Below, piece by piece: positions 1-10,497 of a stretch of 64,000 bases of DNA. Positions within the stretch are counted from its first letter, which is position 1. Each line of letters starts with the position of its first letter. Both the position numbers and the translations under genes were made by a program. This DNA comes from Mesorhizobium sp. WSM3859 (GTDB lineage: Bacteria; Pseudomonadota; Alphaproteobacteria; Rhizobiales; Rhizobiaceae), in NCBI RefSeq assembly GCF_002295065.1, contig NZ_NSGG01000002.1, positions 496,001-560,000 on the forward strand, written 5' to 3'. The notes below the pieces were generated by a model that was given only the letters and a program-made list of their open reading frames with translations, had not been told where the DNA came from and searched no databases.

Positions 1-2386
1 TGCCAAAAGTTTGCGCGGCGACGAGATAGAGATCACCGACGCCTGCGGCTTTGGCGCGCTCGCGCCAACGGGCTGCGGTTGCGGCCGAATCAGGAAGCAA
101 GCTGGCGCGATAGACGATGAGGACTGCGCGACCCTCATGCCGCAAGTACCTCCGGTCCTGCAATGCGGGAAGGATGTCGTCTAGAAAAGCAACATCATCG
201 CTTGGCGAGTGCTGCTGCGCCATCAGCACGTCTTGCTCTTGTCCGTCCCATCGTCTTGTCCAGTTTTCGTTGGCCCAACACAAGCAGAAGTCGATGTCGA
301 TTTCTGTGTTCTCAAGGAATTGCCGGACCGGCTTCTCAAGCAGCCTTTTGCCACCGAACCAATAGTGGTGGAAACAGAATCCCGCCACGCCATAGGACTT
401 GGCCAGGGCTGCTTGTTGCCGCATGACATCGGCGACCCGCAGGTCATAGAATCCCAATTCCCCGGGCAAATGTGGTTGATAATGACCAATATATTGAGGG
501 ACTGCCTTGGTGACATTGGTCCATTCGGTGAAACCCTTCCCCCACCATTCGTCGTTTTCGGCTATGGGGTGGAATTGCGGCAGGTAGAACGCCATTACCT
601 TCAATGGCGAACGCGCGAAATCGATGACCTCTTCCGAGCGCGGCACATAATCCAAGTCCGTGCCTGCGGGACGCTTCGCGATTGCGAGAACTTGGCGAAT
701 ATATTCGGCCTCAACGCTAGGGCTGCTGCCGAAAGCTAATGGAGCAGCAGCAATAGTTGCGCTGCTGCTCGTCACGCTACCGGTCGCCTCTCTACGCGAC
801 AAACTCCCAGCCTTTCGCACCACATCGTATTTTAGAAGGCGCATTTTGACAGAATGCTTCATGTGGACTGGAATCGGTAGACGACGCGCGGCCCGTCTCC
901 CAACCGCAAGTAAAGCGCGAGCGGAACCAACCGGACTGGTGAACAAACACTTCATTGCACGAATAGGGCTGCTAACACGCCAACTTGTGCTATTGCGCAT
1001 TTCCCTAATCGCATTTGTGTAGCGCGCGACTTCGGTCTGGCTGCGGGCGAGTGCGATTTCCAGTTGCTGGCGTTCATTTTGAATAATGGAGAGTGCGCCA
1101 TTATTGACAACCGTTGTCTCCAGCGTACGACGTATGCTGGTTAGCTCATCTCTTATTTCGGCCAATTGTTCAGCTTTCGCCCGAGCACTCACTGCTTGCT
1201 CTTGCTCAAGCATCTCAACCAGACTCTTCTCCTTCTTTCGCTGCTCGCTCGCAGCCGTCCGTGCTTTTTTCAGTTGGTCTTGCAACCTATTTTCGCGCGA
1301 CTGAAATTCGATCCGCTGTTCTTCCAGTGCCTGCTTGGAAGCTTCAATCTCGGCAGCGCTTTCCGCAGTGACACTCTGTATGCGATTGTTGGCGGCTGCC
1401 AGAGCGGTATTGAGTGCATGAAGGTCGGGATAGATCGCATCACCGAACGTCGTGGAAACCGCATCGAATGCGTGTCTCACACGATCTAATGTCTTGGAGG
1501 CCTGCTGATCGTACGGGTCGCGCTCCAGAGATTGGAGGGCTGCGTAACTATCTTTCACCCAGCCCGCCACCGTCGTGCTCGCGTCAAGTTCGCCCTGACC
1601 TGCGTGATGGTGCTGGTTCGCGGATGAGATGAAGGCATCGACGTCCGATCGCGCGTCATCAAGGGATCTCGGCCAATCCAGCGAAAGCGTGCTTGTGACC
1701 TTCTGCAGGCATGGCCGCCAATTCTCGACAATGGCTTCATATGAAACCAGCGCCCTCTGCTTGCCGCGGCTGGCTTGCTCGGCATCCAAGACGTGACGTA
1801 GCCACACTAGTGTTCCAAATCCCCGACTAGAGCCACCCCGCCTTTCGAGCGATGCAGCAACCGCCAACGGATTCCGGGATACGAGCACATAGCGGACATC
1901 GATTCGCAGCGACTGCAGGATTTCGGCGTACATTCCGGCGAAGCGTGAAATGCGAGGTTCTTTGATGACGAATAAAGGCGCAGCGCCGTATTCTTGGCCA
2001 ATAATCCGAGCGATTTCGCTTCGATAAAACTTTCGGCGTTCCTCCGACAGTCTTGTCACATCGTAGGGCCGCCAGTCATCCCAACTGCTGCCAGCTTCCG
2101 CGAGCATCCTCTCGTTAAGAGTGTTAAGGCTAGTCGGCTCCCAATAGCCGTTGGCATTGTTCTCGTCCGGGGCAATGACTTGTTCAGGAAGTACTGCGCC
2201 CAAGAGATTGAGCACCCGGGTGACCGCACTCGTACCCGAGCGGTGCATGCCCAGCACCATGATGCAGGTGCGCTTCGCCTGCTTCGTCTTCGATGAGTTG
2301 GCCTTAGCGCGCTTCTTCGGCGCCGCTTGATCGGCCGGCTGCGCGCTCGCATCGCGCAGTTGCTCCGGTGATGGATTTTCGTTCAT
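1..2386 (-). CDS. Sulfotransferase / coiled coil / WbsX glycosyltransferase fusion (3' end beyond window)
   Basis: One uninterrupted minus-strand frame of at least 795 codons starts at ATG 2386 and runs off the left edge. Residues about 35-180 look like a sulfotransferase domain: a PAPS-binding-type loop GMHRSGTSA near residue 40 and a segment ending VSRNPLAVAASL near 163-178. Residues about 330-460 are a Glu/Gln/Ala-rich coiled coil ending in the TSWRVSSPIRA linker often seen before glycosyltransferase domains. From about residue 595 the sequence matches the WbsX family (MAFYLPQFHP, EWW, FTEWTNV, CWANENWTRRWDG). The start overlaps the rmlD stop as ATGA, so the gene is the last one visible in the rml operon. 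It probably modifies and extends a surface glycan in the cytoplasm. It uses more A/T-rich codons (TTA, CTA, AGG, AAT) than rmlD, suggesting acquired origin. Domain assignment is from remembered motifs; acceptor and donor are unknown. Confidence 0.85.
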   Translation of the reverse strand, partial: MNENPSPEQLRDASAQPADQAAPKKRAKANSSKTKQAKRTCIMVLGMHRSGTSAVTRVLNLLGAVLPEQVIAPDENNANGYWEPTSLNTLNERMLAEAGSSWDDWRPYDVTRLSEERRKFYRSEIARIIGQEYGAAPLFVIKEPRISRFAGMYAEILQSLRIDVRYVLVSRNPLAVAASLERRGGSSRGFGTLVWLRHVLDAEQASRGKQRALVSYEAIVENWRPCLQKVTSTLSLDWPRSLDDARSDVDAFISSANQHHHAGQGELDASTTVAGWVKDSYAALQSLERDPYDQQASKTLDRVRHAFDAVSTTFGDAIYPDLHALNTALAAANNRIQSVTAESAAEIEASKQALEEQRIEFQSRENRLQDQLKKARTAASEQRKKEKSLVEMLEQEQAVSARAKAEQLAEIRDELTSIRRTLETTVVNNGALSIIQNERQQLEIALARSQTEVARYTNAIREMRNSTSWRVSSPIRAMKCLFTSPVGSARALLAVGRRAARRLPIPVHMKHSVKMRLLKYDVVRKAGSLSRREATGSVTSSSATIAAAPLAFGSSPSVEAEYIRQVLAIAKRPAGTDLDYVPRSEEVIDFARSPLKVMAFYLPQFHPIAENDEWWGKGFTEWTNVTKAVPQYIGHYQPHLPGELGFYDLRVADVMRQQAALAKSYGVAGFCFHHYWFGGKRLLEKPVRQFLENTEIDIDFCLCWANENWTRRWDGQEQDVLMAQQHSPSDDVAFLDDILPALQDRRYLRHEGRAVLIVYRASLLPDSAATAARWRERAKAAGVGDLYLVAAQTFG

Positions 2387-3287
2387 GCACTCAATGCCTG
2401 TTTCGTCTCGCTGCCCCCCAGCCTCCTTACCACCCTCTCCGCCGCATCCCGCCAATGCGGCGCCTGCCATCCGAACACGTTCGCAAACTTCGCGCTCGAC
2501 AGCCGCGAATTTTGCGGGCGCCTCGCCTTGGTCGGGTAATCCGCCGTGGCGATATCGCGCACTTTCGCATACGGGCCACCCAACGCCCGGCTTGTGTCGA
2601 GGATGTGGCGGGCAAAGCCGCTCCAGCTGGTGTCGCCTTCGCCCGCCAGATGGTAGACGCCGAAGGCAGCAAAATTCCTGTCGTCTCGCAGCCTCGCCGC
2701 CGCACGTAGAATCGCGTCGGCGATGTCGCGCGCGGAGGTCGGATTGCCCCATTGATCGGCGACCACGGCGATCTCGTCGCGGTCGGCGGCCAGCCGCAGC
2801 ATCGTCTTGACGAAGTTCCTGCCGAAGGGGCTGTAGACCCAGGCCGTGCGCAGGATGAGGTGGCGCGGATTGGCGGCGGCTACCGCCTCTTCGCCGGCGA
2901 GCTTGGAAGCGCCGTAGACGCCGAGCGGTGCGGTAGCGTCTGTCTCGACATAGGCGCCGTCCTTGGTGCCGTCGAATACATAATCGGTCGACAGATGGAT
3001 GACCGGAACGCCGAGCCTTGCCGCGGCTTCCGCCACCTTGCCGGCGCCGGCAGCGTTCACGGCGAAGGCCAGGTCCTGCTCGTCCTCAGCCTGGTCGACG
3101 GCGGTGTAGGCGGCGGCGGAAACGACGATGTCCGGCCTTGCCGCCTCAAGCGCCGCGAACACCGTGTCGGGCCGCGCCAGGTCGAGCGCCGGGCGGCCGA
3201 CGGCGACGACTTCCACGTCGTCGCGATCCCGCGCCGCCTCGACCAGGCTTGCGGCAACCTGGCCGTCGCGTCCGGTGACGGCAAGCC

Positions 3288-3291
<4 letters not shown>
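2383..3291 (-). CDS. rmlD: dTDP-4-dehydrorhamnose reductase
   Basis: 302-residue short-chain dehydrogenase that performs the last step of dTDP-L-rhamnose synthesis, the NADPH-dependent reduction of dTDP-4-keto-L-rhamnose. The N-terminus [11 protein letters not shown] is the nucleotide-binding loop; [10 protein letters not shown] and the Y126-x3-K130 pair (YGASK) are family active-site signatures. I chose GTG at 3291 because it gives the usual RmlD start and overlaps the rmlB stop as GTGA; longer frames upstream only read through rmlB. The stop overlaps the next gene by ATGA. The RmlD assignment over a generic epimerase is supported by rmlA, rmlC and rmlB directly upstream. Confidence 0.93.
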
Positions 3292-4417
<1,126 letters not shown>

Positions 4418-4421
<4 letters not shown>

Positions 4422-4990
4422 GCCAACCTCTCCGCGGACTCAAACACCTCCGCCATGGCCAGCGTTGGCGCCTTTTTATCCTTGTCCGAAAGCTGGAATC
4501 CGCCGGCAAGCGCCGGCCACTCGATGCCTATCGCAGGGTCGTCGAAACGGATCGACCGGTCATGCTCGGGCGAATAGGTGTCGGTCACCTTGTAGATCAC
4601 CTCCGTATCCGGCACGAGCGTGACGAAGCCGTGCGCGAACCCTTTCGGCACGAGGATCTGGTTGCCCATCTGCGCCGACACCTCCAGCCCCTCCCATTTG
4701 CCGAAAGTCGGCGAGGCGCGGCGGATGTCGACCACGACATCGAACACGCTGCCCCTGACGACGCGCAGCAGCTTGGCTTGCGCGCGCGGCGGCAGCTGGT
4801 AATGCAGCCCGCGCAACACGCCAGCCGCGGCGGAATAGGAATGGTTGTCCTGCACGAAGGCGAGATGGATGCCGGCCTCGGCGAAGCGCTGGGCATTCCA
4901 GGTCTCGCTGAAGAAGCCGCGCGCGTCGCCATGCCGCTTCGGCACGATCTCCAGCACGCCGTCGAGGCCGAGCGGCCTGACCTCAAGCAC
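4418..4990 (-). CDS. rmlC: dTDP-4-dehydrorhamnose 3,5-epimerase
   Basis: 190-residue cupin-fold epimerase, the third step to dTDP-L-rhamnose. Family landmarks are [13 protein letters not shown] near residues 19-31, the catalytic-region GVLRGLHYQ near 60-70, and [14 protein letters not shown]. Length is normal. The gene overlaps the end of rmlA by 8 nt and shares an ATGA junction with rmlB, so the four rml genes form one coupled cistron series. Confidence 0.95.
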
Positions 4991-5873
4991 CCCGCTCCTC
5001 CATCAGATCGGCCACCCGCCGGCGCAGATAGGCGGCATATTCGTTCTTGCCGAGCCGCGCGGCGCGATCCAGAACCTTGTCGGCGCTGATCCAGTGCTGC
5101 TCCAGCGCTATCTCCTCGGGGCACGCGATCTTGATGCCCTGGCGGTGCTCGATCGTGCGCACGAAGGACGATGCCTCGAGCAGGCTGTCATGCGTGCCGG
5201 TATCCAGCCAGGCATAGCCGCGGCCGAGGCGGTGGACATGCAGCTCGCCACGCTCGAGATAGACATTGTTGACCGCCGTGATCTCGAGTTCGCCGCGCGC
5301 CGAAGGGCGGATGGTCGAAGCAATGTCGACCACTTTGTTGTCATAGAAATAAAGACCGGTCACGGCCCAGTTGGACTTCGGCTTTTGCGGCTTCTCCTCT
5401 ATCGTCAAAGCCCTGCCGGTGACCTTGTCGAAGGAGACCACGCCATAACGCTCGGGATCGTCGACATAGTAGGCGAAGACGGAGGCTCCGCCGTCGCGCG
5501 TCGCCGCCTCGCGGCAAAGCTGCGACAGGCCGCCGCCGAAATAGATGTTGTCGCCGAGAATCATCGACACGCTGTCCTTGCCGATGAAGTCGCGGCCGAT
5601 GATAAAGGCTTCGGCGAGACCGTTGGGCTGCGGCTGCTCGGCATAGGAGAGCTCCAGGCCGAATTCGGAACCGTCGCCAAGCAAAGACTGGAAGACCGGC
5701 AAGTCGCGTGGAGTTGAAATGACCAGGATCTGGCGGATTCCCGCGAGCATCAGCACGCTCAACGGGTAATATATCATCGGCTTGTCATAGATCGGCAATA
5801 TTTGCTTAGATACAGCTAATGTAAGCGGATAAAGACGTGTTCCGCTGCCGCCCGCAAGGATAATTCCTTTCAA
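4983..5873 (-). CDS. rmlA: Glucose-1-phosphate thymidylyltransferase
   Basis: About 296 residues; makes dTDP-glucose from glucose-1-phosphate and dTTP. The N-terminal signature [18 protein letters not shown] is complete, and [17 protein letters not shown], the LGDN metal site and the [20 protein letters not shown] segment are all present. The start is an unusual TTG. Two TTG codons lie side by side (5876 and 5873); the second gives the canonical MKGII start and sits about 7 nt after an AAGGAG ribosome-binding site. First gene of the rml operon, with a candidate promoter about 50 nt upstream. Confidence 0.94.
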   Translation of the reverse strand: MKGIILAGGSGTRLYPLTLAVSKQILPIYDKPMIYYPLSVLMLAGIRQILVISTPRDLPVFQSLLGDGSEFGLELSYAEQPQPNGLAEAFIIGRDFIGKDSVSMILGDNIYFGGGLSQLCREAATRDGGASVFAYYVDDPERYGVVSFDKVTGRALTIEEKPQKPKSNWAVTGLYFYDNKVVDIASTIRPSARGELEITAVNNVYLERGELHVHRLGRGYAWLDTGTHDSLLEASSFVRTIEHRQGIKIACPEEIALEQHWISADKVLDRAARLGKNEYAAYLRRRVADLMEERGA

Positions 5874-5923
5874 CAAGCTCTCCTTGAACTACCGCGGCCC
5901 CCGCCTCGATGCCAAGTTGCCCG

Positions 5924-5952
5924 TGCTTAGGTTTCGGGCACTGGCTTGTCAA
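5924..5952 (-). promoter_or_regulatory. Candidate promoter of the rml operon
   Basis: On the minus strand a perfect -35 hexamer TTGACA (5952-5947) is followed by a 17-nt spacer and TAAGCA (5929-5924), a weak -10. It would leave a leader of roughly 45 nt before the rmlA TTG start. The -10 match is poor, so this is a candidate only. Confidence 0.45.
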
Positions 5953-6040
5953 TCTCGGCTTTGACTGCTTGCCGACCTTACTTCACCGATTTCTATCATC
6001 GGACATGCGGTGGTTTCGAGCGAAATCCGACCGCGCCATG

Positions 6041-6076
6041 AAAAAGGGCCGGCGGGCGCCTGTCGCCCGCCGGCCC
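6041..6076 (-). terminator. Intrinsic terminator after bioY
   Basis: A perfect 13-bp GC stem (GGGCCGGCGGGCG with its complement, 6046-6058 and 6064-6076) with a 5-nt loop is followed on the minus strand by TTTTT (6045-6041). It lies 20 nt past the bioY stop and insulates the rml operon from bioY transcription. Confidence 0.9.
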
Positions 6077-6095
6077 CTTCTTTCGTTGATCGCGA

Positions 6096-6686
6096 TCAGC
6101 CGCGCTTGAGCAATGCCCACACGGCCGGCACGAGGCTTGCCGCCAAAGCCACCTTGATCAGGTCGCCGGCAATGAACGGCAGGACGCCGAACTGCCAGGA
6201 CTTTTCCGGCCCGATGAGCATCGCCAGCCAGGCAAAGCCCACGGCCATCATGACGACCTCGGCGGTCAGCATGGCGCCGAACAGCTTGAACGGACTGCGG
6301 TCCCAGCCGCGATCCGCGGCCCAACCGGCGATCGCCGCCATGACCACGAAGCCGGCGAGATAGCCGCCCGTCGAGCCCAGCATATAGGCGATGCCGATGC
6401 CCTTTTCCGGCGTGCCCTGAAAGACCGGCAAGCCGGACGCGCCTTCGGCGAGGTAGAGAAGCAGCGTCGCGACGGCGAGGCGCAGGCCGAAGGCCGAGGC
6501 GATCAGCAGGACGGCGAGCGTCTGCAGCGAAATGTCGACCGGGCCGAGCACCACTTTGGTCTTGGCCGAAAGCGTGAGCAGCAGGGTTCCGGCAAGCGCC
6601 AGGAAGAGCTGGGTCGCGAGCCGCGCGGCGCCCCGCTCCGGCAGAGTGAGAGAAACGAGCGGACGCATCGTGGTTGCAATTGCCAT
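6096..6686 (-). CDS. bioY: BioY-family biotin transporter (ECF S component)
   Basis: 196-residue integral membrane protein with about six hydrophobic segments. Characteristic BioY stretches are visible: VDISLQTLAVLL, the GASGLPVFQG loop, GSTGGYLAGFV and the C-terminal FIAGDLIKVALAA. It binds biotin in the membrane, alone or with shared EcfAT energizing subunits; no bioM or bioN neighbour is present here. I chose ATG 6686 because AGGAAG lies 4 nt upstream; ATG 6698 is an alternative. No TTATNNATAA-type BioR operator was seen upstream; instead a palindromic repeat occupies 6733-6837. Confidence 0.92.
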   Translation of the reverse strand: MAIATTMRPLVSLTLPERGAARLATQLFLALAGTLLLTLSAKTKVVLGPVDISLQTLAVLLIASAFGLRLAVATLLLYLAEGASGLPVFQGTPEKGIGIAYMLGSTGGYLAGFVVMAAIAGWAADRGWDRSPFKLFGAMLTAEVVMMAVGFAWLAMLIGPEKSWQFGVLPFIAGDLIKVALAASLVPAVWALLKRG

Positions 6687-6732
6687 GGTCTTCCTCATTC
6701 TGGCTGATTCATTGGGTGGCTGATTTGCTGGC

Positions 6733-6837
6733 TTTAAAGCGCGTCGCGCAGAACGGATTCAGGCGACGCGCTTTAAAAATTTGTCTTGATGCATGTCGTT
6801 CTCCCAAAACCGCTACGCACTTTTGGGCGACATGCAT
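6733..6837. repeat. Bipartite palindromic intergenic repeat, copy 1
   Basis: Two adjacent hairpins. The first has a perfect 15-bp stem (TTTAAAGCGCGTCGC, 6733-6747 with 6763-6777). The second (6789-6837) has arms ATGCATGTCG and CCCAAAA around the core AAAACCGCTACGCACTTTT (6806-6824). Related cores occur at 11006 and 44626. It lies between the divergent bioY and 6904 genes. It resembles RIME-type repeats of rhizobia. Confidence 0.75.
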
Positions 6838-6903
6838 TGATTTTCCTATATTGGCTTCCGTATCGGGCGGCAATCATTTTGCCGCATTGCAGAGGAATCC
6901 GGC

Positions 6904-7812
6904 ATGGCGCTTGAGTTCGATACCAGCTTCGACCCGGCCCACGGGCGGGCGGTCACGGTTGCGCCGGACGTGCTGCGCGTCACCGCCGGAAATCCGAGCC
7001 CGTTCACCTTCCACGGCACCAACAGCTATGTCGTCGGCCGCGACACGCTGGCGGTGATCGATCCGGGACCGGAAGACGACGCGCATCTCGAAACGCTGCT
7101 TACGGCGATCGCTGGCCGGCCGGTTAGCCACATCTTCGTCAGCCATACCCATCGCGACCATTCGCCCCTCGCTGCGCGCCTGAGGGAGCGCACCGGCGCG
7201 CCGACGCTTGCCGAAGGCCCGCACCGGCCGGCGCGACCCTTGCGCATCGGCGAGGTCAATCCGCTCGACGCCAGCGCCGACCTGGCCTTCGTTCCCGATG
7301 TCGCGCTGGCCGACAATGCCCTGACCGAGGGCGACGGCTGGGCAATCCGCACCGTGCTGACGCCCGGCCATACCGCCAATCATGCCGTGTTTGCCCTCGA
7401 GGGCACAGGAACCCTGTTTTCGGCCGACCATGTCATGGCCTGGTCGACTTCGATCGTCGCGCCGCCGGACGGCGCCATGGCCGACTATATGAGCTCCCTC
7501 GACAAGCTTCTGGCGCGCGACGATCGCTTGCTGCTGCCGGGCCATGGCGGGCCCGTGACCGCGCCGCAAAGGTTCATGCGCGGCCTGAAGACGCACCGCA
7601 AGATGCGTGAAAGGGCGATCCTGGAACGCATCCGCGCCGGCGACCGGACGATCAGGGAGATGGTCGCGGCGATCTATCGCGACACCGACCCCCGGCTGCA
7701 CGGCGCCGCGGGCCTGTCGGTGCTCGCTCATCTCGAGGATCTGGTCGCGCGCGGCCTGATCGCCACCGAAGGCGACCCGGCGATCGACGGCTTATTCAGG
7801 CTCGCCGGCTGA
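6904..7812 (+). CDS. Metallo-beta-lactamase-fold hydrolase
   Basis: 302 residues. The zinc-binding HTHRDH motif is near residues 81-86, a second His in LTPGHTANHA near 156-165, Asp in SADHVM near 178, and a late LLPGHGGPV. Residues about 225-300 form a winged-helix-like C-terminal domain seen in LACTB2-type MBL proteins. Expected to be a soluble hydrolase; the substrate cannot be told. It ends at 7812, one base before the stop of the convergent DUF1499 gene. Confidence 0.88.
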   Translation: MALEFDTSFDPAHGRAVTVAPDVLRVTAGNPSPFTFHGTNSYVVGRDTLAVIDPGPEDDAHLETLLTAIAGRPVSHIFVSHTHRDHSPLAARLRERTGAPTLAEGPHRPARPLRIGEVNPLDASADLAFVPDVALADNALTEGDGWAIRTVLTPGHTANHAVFALEGTGTLFSADHVMAWSTSIVAPPDGAMADYMSSLDKLLARDDRLLLPGHGGPVTAPQRFMRGLKTHRKMRERAILERIRAGDRTIREMVAAIYRDTDPRLHGAAGLSVLAHLEDLVARGLIATEGDPAIDGLFRLAG

Positions 7813-8598
7813 TCACTCGGCCGGCGCCGCGCCGACCTGGCCGGCGACTTCCTGATCGAGCTCGCCAAGGAAATCGGTGATGCGGGCAGCGTTGTCGCCG
7901 AGGTCGTAGCGGCCGTAGCGCGAGGCCGAGCGCATGTCGACGATGACCTGCTCGCCATCGTCGGTGACGCGGATGGCGACGTCGGCCGGCAGTCCCACCA
8001 CGAAGCCCTTCGCCAGCGCATTGATCGTCGCCTCGCTCTGCCCATTGATGTCGGGATAAGGCGCCGTCAGCTGCCAGTCGCGGCGGTCGAGCACGGTTTC
8101 GACAGCGTCGACGACGGTTTCGAAAGGCAGATTGTAGCTGTGGCCGGTTACAAGCGGATAGGCCTCGGCCTGCAGGCTCTGTTCGCCCGGGGTCGGCGGC
8201 GACAGTTCGTTCATGTCGCTCGTCCGGTCGCTGGTGTCCAGGACCGGCGGATCGTCGAGATCGGTCGAGATGTCGCGCAGCGGCGGGTAGATCGTGGCCC
8301 AGTAGACGGCGACGCCGTAGGGCGCCAGAACCAGCAGCGCCAGCAGCGCGCCGACGCTGAGATCGCGGCCGCCGCGATCGCCGAAACTCCAGACCCTCGA
8401 CAGCCCAAGACCAGCCAGGAACAGGGCGAGCGCCGCCAGCAGCGCGACGACCGCAAGCACCCACAGGAATGGCGGCGTCTCGACAAATCCGAGCCGGTAA
8501 CCGGCAACGGCGGTGAGCAAAAGGACAAGGGAAAATGCCCCGATCCGCCGCGACCAGCCGGCCGCCCTCGACGTCTGCCGTTCAGGAATAGATGCCAT
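7813..8598 (-). CDS. DUF1499 domain membrane protein
   Basis: 261 residues. Three hydrophobic segments lie in residues about 18-110, followed by a soluble DUF1499 domain with the family signature VDMRSASRYGRYDLGDNAARITDFL near residues 217-241. Function unknown. It converges with the MBL gene with no intergenic bases. Start ATG 8598 precedes a charged then hydrophobic N-terminus, consistent with a membrane anchor. Confidence 0.85.
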   Translation of the reverse strand: MASIPERQTSRAAGWSRRIGAFSLVLLLTAVAGYRLGFVETPPFLWVLAVVALLAALALFLAGLGLSRVWSFGDRGGRDLSVGALLALLVLAPYGVAVYWATIYPPLRDISTDLDDPPVLDTSDRTSDMNELSPPTPGEQSLQAEAYPLVTGHSYNLPFETVVDAVETVLDRRDWQLTAPYPDINGQSEATINALAKGFVVGLPADVAIRVTDDGEQVIVDMRSASRYGRYDLGDNAARITDFLGELDQEVAGQVGAAPAE

Positions 8599-8679
8599 TC
8601 TTTGCCGTATCGTCCCAACCCGGGCCGAGAGTTACCGGTTTTTGGCGTCGGCTTGAAGCCGAAAGATCGAACATTTTCG

Positions 8680-10308
8680 TCAATCCGTCGGCAGGCGATA
8701 ATCCTTGAACTGGTCGCGCAGGCTGGTCTTCTGAATCTTGCCCGTGGCGGTGTGCGGAATTTCGCCGACGAAGGCGACGTCGTCGGGCATCCACCATTTC
8801 GCCACCTTGCCGCTCATGAAGGTAAGGATGTCGCCCTTGCTCGGCTCCCGGCCGGGCTTGCGAACGACAACGAGCAAGGGCCGCTCGCCCCATTTGGAAT
8901 GCGGGATGCCGATCGCCGCCGCCTCCGCCACGTCCGGGTGGCTGACGGCGAGATTCTCCAGGTCGATGGTCGATATCCATTCGCCGCCGGACTTGATGAC
9001 ATCCTTGGCCCGGTCGGTGATCTGCATATAGCCGCTGGCGTCGATATGGGCGACATCGCCGGTGTCGAACCAGCCATCGGCATCGAACTGCTCGCCGCCG
9101 ACGCCGCCATAATAGGCGCGAGCCACCGCCGGGCCACGCACTTTGAGATGTCCGAAGGTCTTGCCGTCCCAAGGCAGCGCGTTGTCGTCGTCGTCGGTCA
9201 CTTTCATCTCGACGCCGAAGGGCGGAAAACCCTGCTTGCCCTGGACATCGAGCCGAGCCTCGCCGGTCAGCGTCTCATATTGCGGCTTCAGCGTGCAGAG
9301 CGTGCCGAGCGGCGACATCTCAGTCATGCCCCAGGCATGCACCACCTGCAAATCGTAATTGTCCTGGAACTTGGCGGTGATGGCGCGCGGACAGGACGAA
9401 CCGCCGATGACCACCTTCTTCAGATGAGGCAGCTTCTTGCCGGTCTCCTCCAGATATTGCATCAACATCATCCAGACGGTCGGCACGGCGGCGCTGAACG
9501 TCACCTTTTCCGTGTCGAGCAGTTCGTAGATCGAAGCGCCATCCATCTTGCAGCCGGGCATCACCAGCTTGGCGCCGATCATCGGTCCGCTCTGGCCGAG
9601 CCCCCAGGCATTGGCGTGAAACATCGGCACGACAGGCAGGATCACATCCCGGCTGGATAGGCCCATGGCGTCGGGCATGGCGGCGATCATGGCGTGAAGG
9701 ACGTTGGAGCGGTGGCTGTAAAGCACGCCTTTCGGGTCGCCCGTCGTGCCCGAAGTGTAGCACATGCCGGCGGCGGTATTCTCGTCGAAGGTTTTCCAGG
9801 CGAAGTCGCCATCGGCCTCGGCCAGCCATTCCTCATAGGCGACGGCATTCGCCAGCGAGGTTTGCGGCATATGCGCCCGGTCGGTCAGCACGATCACCCG
9901 CCGCAGCGACCGGACCGCGCCGGCGATCTTTTCCAGGAGCGGCACGAAGGTCAGATCGACGAAGATCGCCTTATCCTCGGCATTGTTCATGATCCAGGCG
10001 ATCTGCTCTGGAAACAGCCTCGGGTTCAGCGTGTGGTAGATCGCGCCGATGCCCATGATGCCGTACCAGGCCTCGATATGGCGGGCGGTGTTCCAGGCAA
10101 GGGTCGCGATGCGATCGCCGAGCCTGAAGCCGTCACGCTCCAGCCGCTGCGCCACCTTGAGCGACCGGTGATGGATTTCGGCGAAGGTCGTGCGCACGAT
10201 CGGGCCTTCGATCGAACGCGACACGACCTCGCGGCTGCCGTGCTGGCGTTCGGCATGGTCGATCAGCTTATGGCAAAGCAGCGGCCATTCCTGCATCAAT
10301 CCGAGCAT
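8680..10308 (-). CDS. Fatty-acid--CoA ligase (medium/long-chain, AlkK-like)
   Basis: 542-residue ANL-superfamily enzyme activating fatty acids to acyl-CoA through an acyl-adenylate. The P-loop-like [12 protein letters not shown] is near residue 186, the A5-type [10 protein letters not shown] near 325, the D(G)[11 protein letters not shown] motif near 417 and the C-terminal catalytic-lysine region [13 protein letters not shown] near 522. The gene stands alone on the minus strand, 81 nt upstream of the DUF1499 gene and divergent from 10498. Chain-length specificity cannot be read from the sequence. Confidence 0.93.
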   Translation of the reverse strand: MLGLMQEWPLLCHKLIDHAERQHGSREVVSRSIEGPIVRTTFAEIHHRSLKVAQRLERDGFRLGDRIATLAWNTARHIEAWYGIMGIGAIYHTLNPRLFPEQIAWIMNNAEDKAIFVDLTFVPLLEKIAGAVRSLRRVIVLTDRAHMPQTSLANAVAYEEWLAEADGDFAWKTFDENTAAGMCYTSGTTGDPKGVLYSHRSNVLHAMIAAMPDAMGLSSRDVILPVVPMFHANAWGLGQSGPMIGAKLVMPGCKMDGASIYELLDTEKVTFSAAVPTVWMMLMQYLEETGKKLPHLKKVVIGGSSCPRAITAKFQDNYDLQVVHAWGMTEMSPLGTLCTLKPQYETLTGEARLDVQGKQGFPPFGVEMKVTDDDDNALPWDGKTFGHLKVRGPAVARAYYGGVGGEQFDADGWFDTGDVAHIDASGYMQITDRAKDVIKSGGEWISTIDLENLAVSHPDVAEAAAIGIPHSKWGERPLLVVVRKPGREPSKGDILTFMSGKVAKWWMPDDVAFVGEIPHTATGKIQKTSLRDQFKDYRLPTD

Positions 10309-10497
10309 CTATTCCTCCCCTTTGCGCATTCGCGTCGTTTGTTCCGCACATTGTGGAAGGAACCGGCGGATTGTCCAGCCGCCATAAGTCGAAGCCGGTG
10401 GATGGATCGAAGAACCAGGAAAACCGCCATAATCCGGCCATCCTCGGCGTTAAGTTCGTTAACGGGCTGGGTGAGATTGGCGAATGGAGTGGTTCGC

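Noticed and set aside
6690..6903. BioR operator upstream of bioY
   Set aside because: No TTATNNATAA-type site was found; the region is filled by a palindromic repeat.
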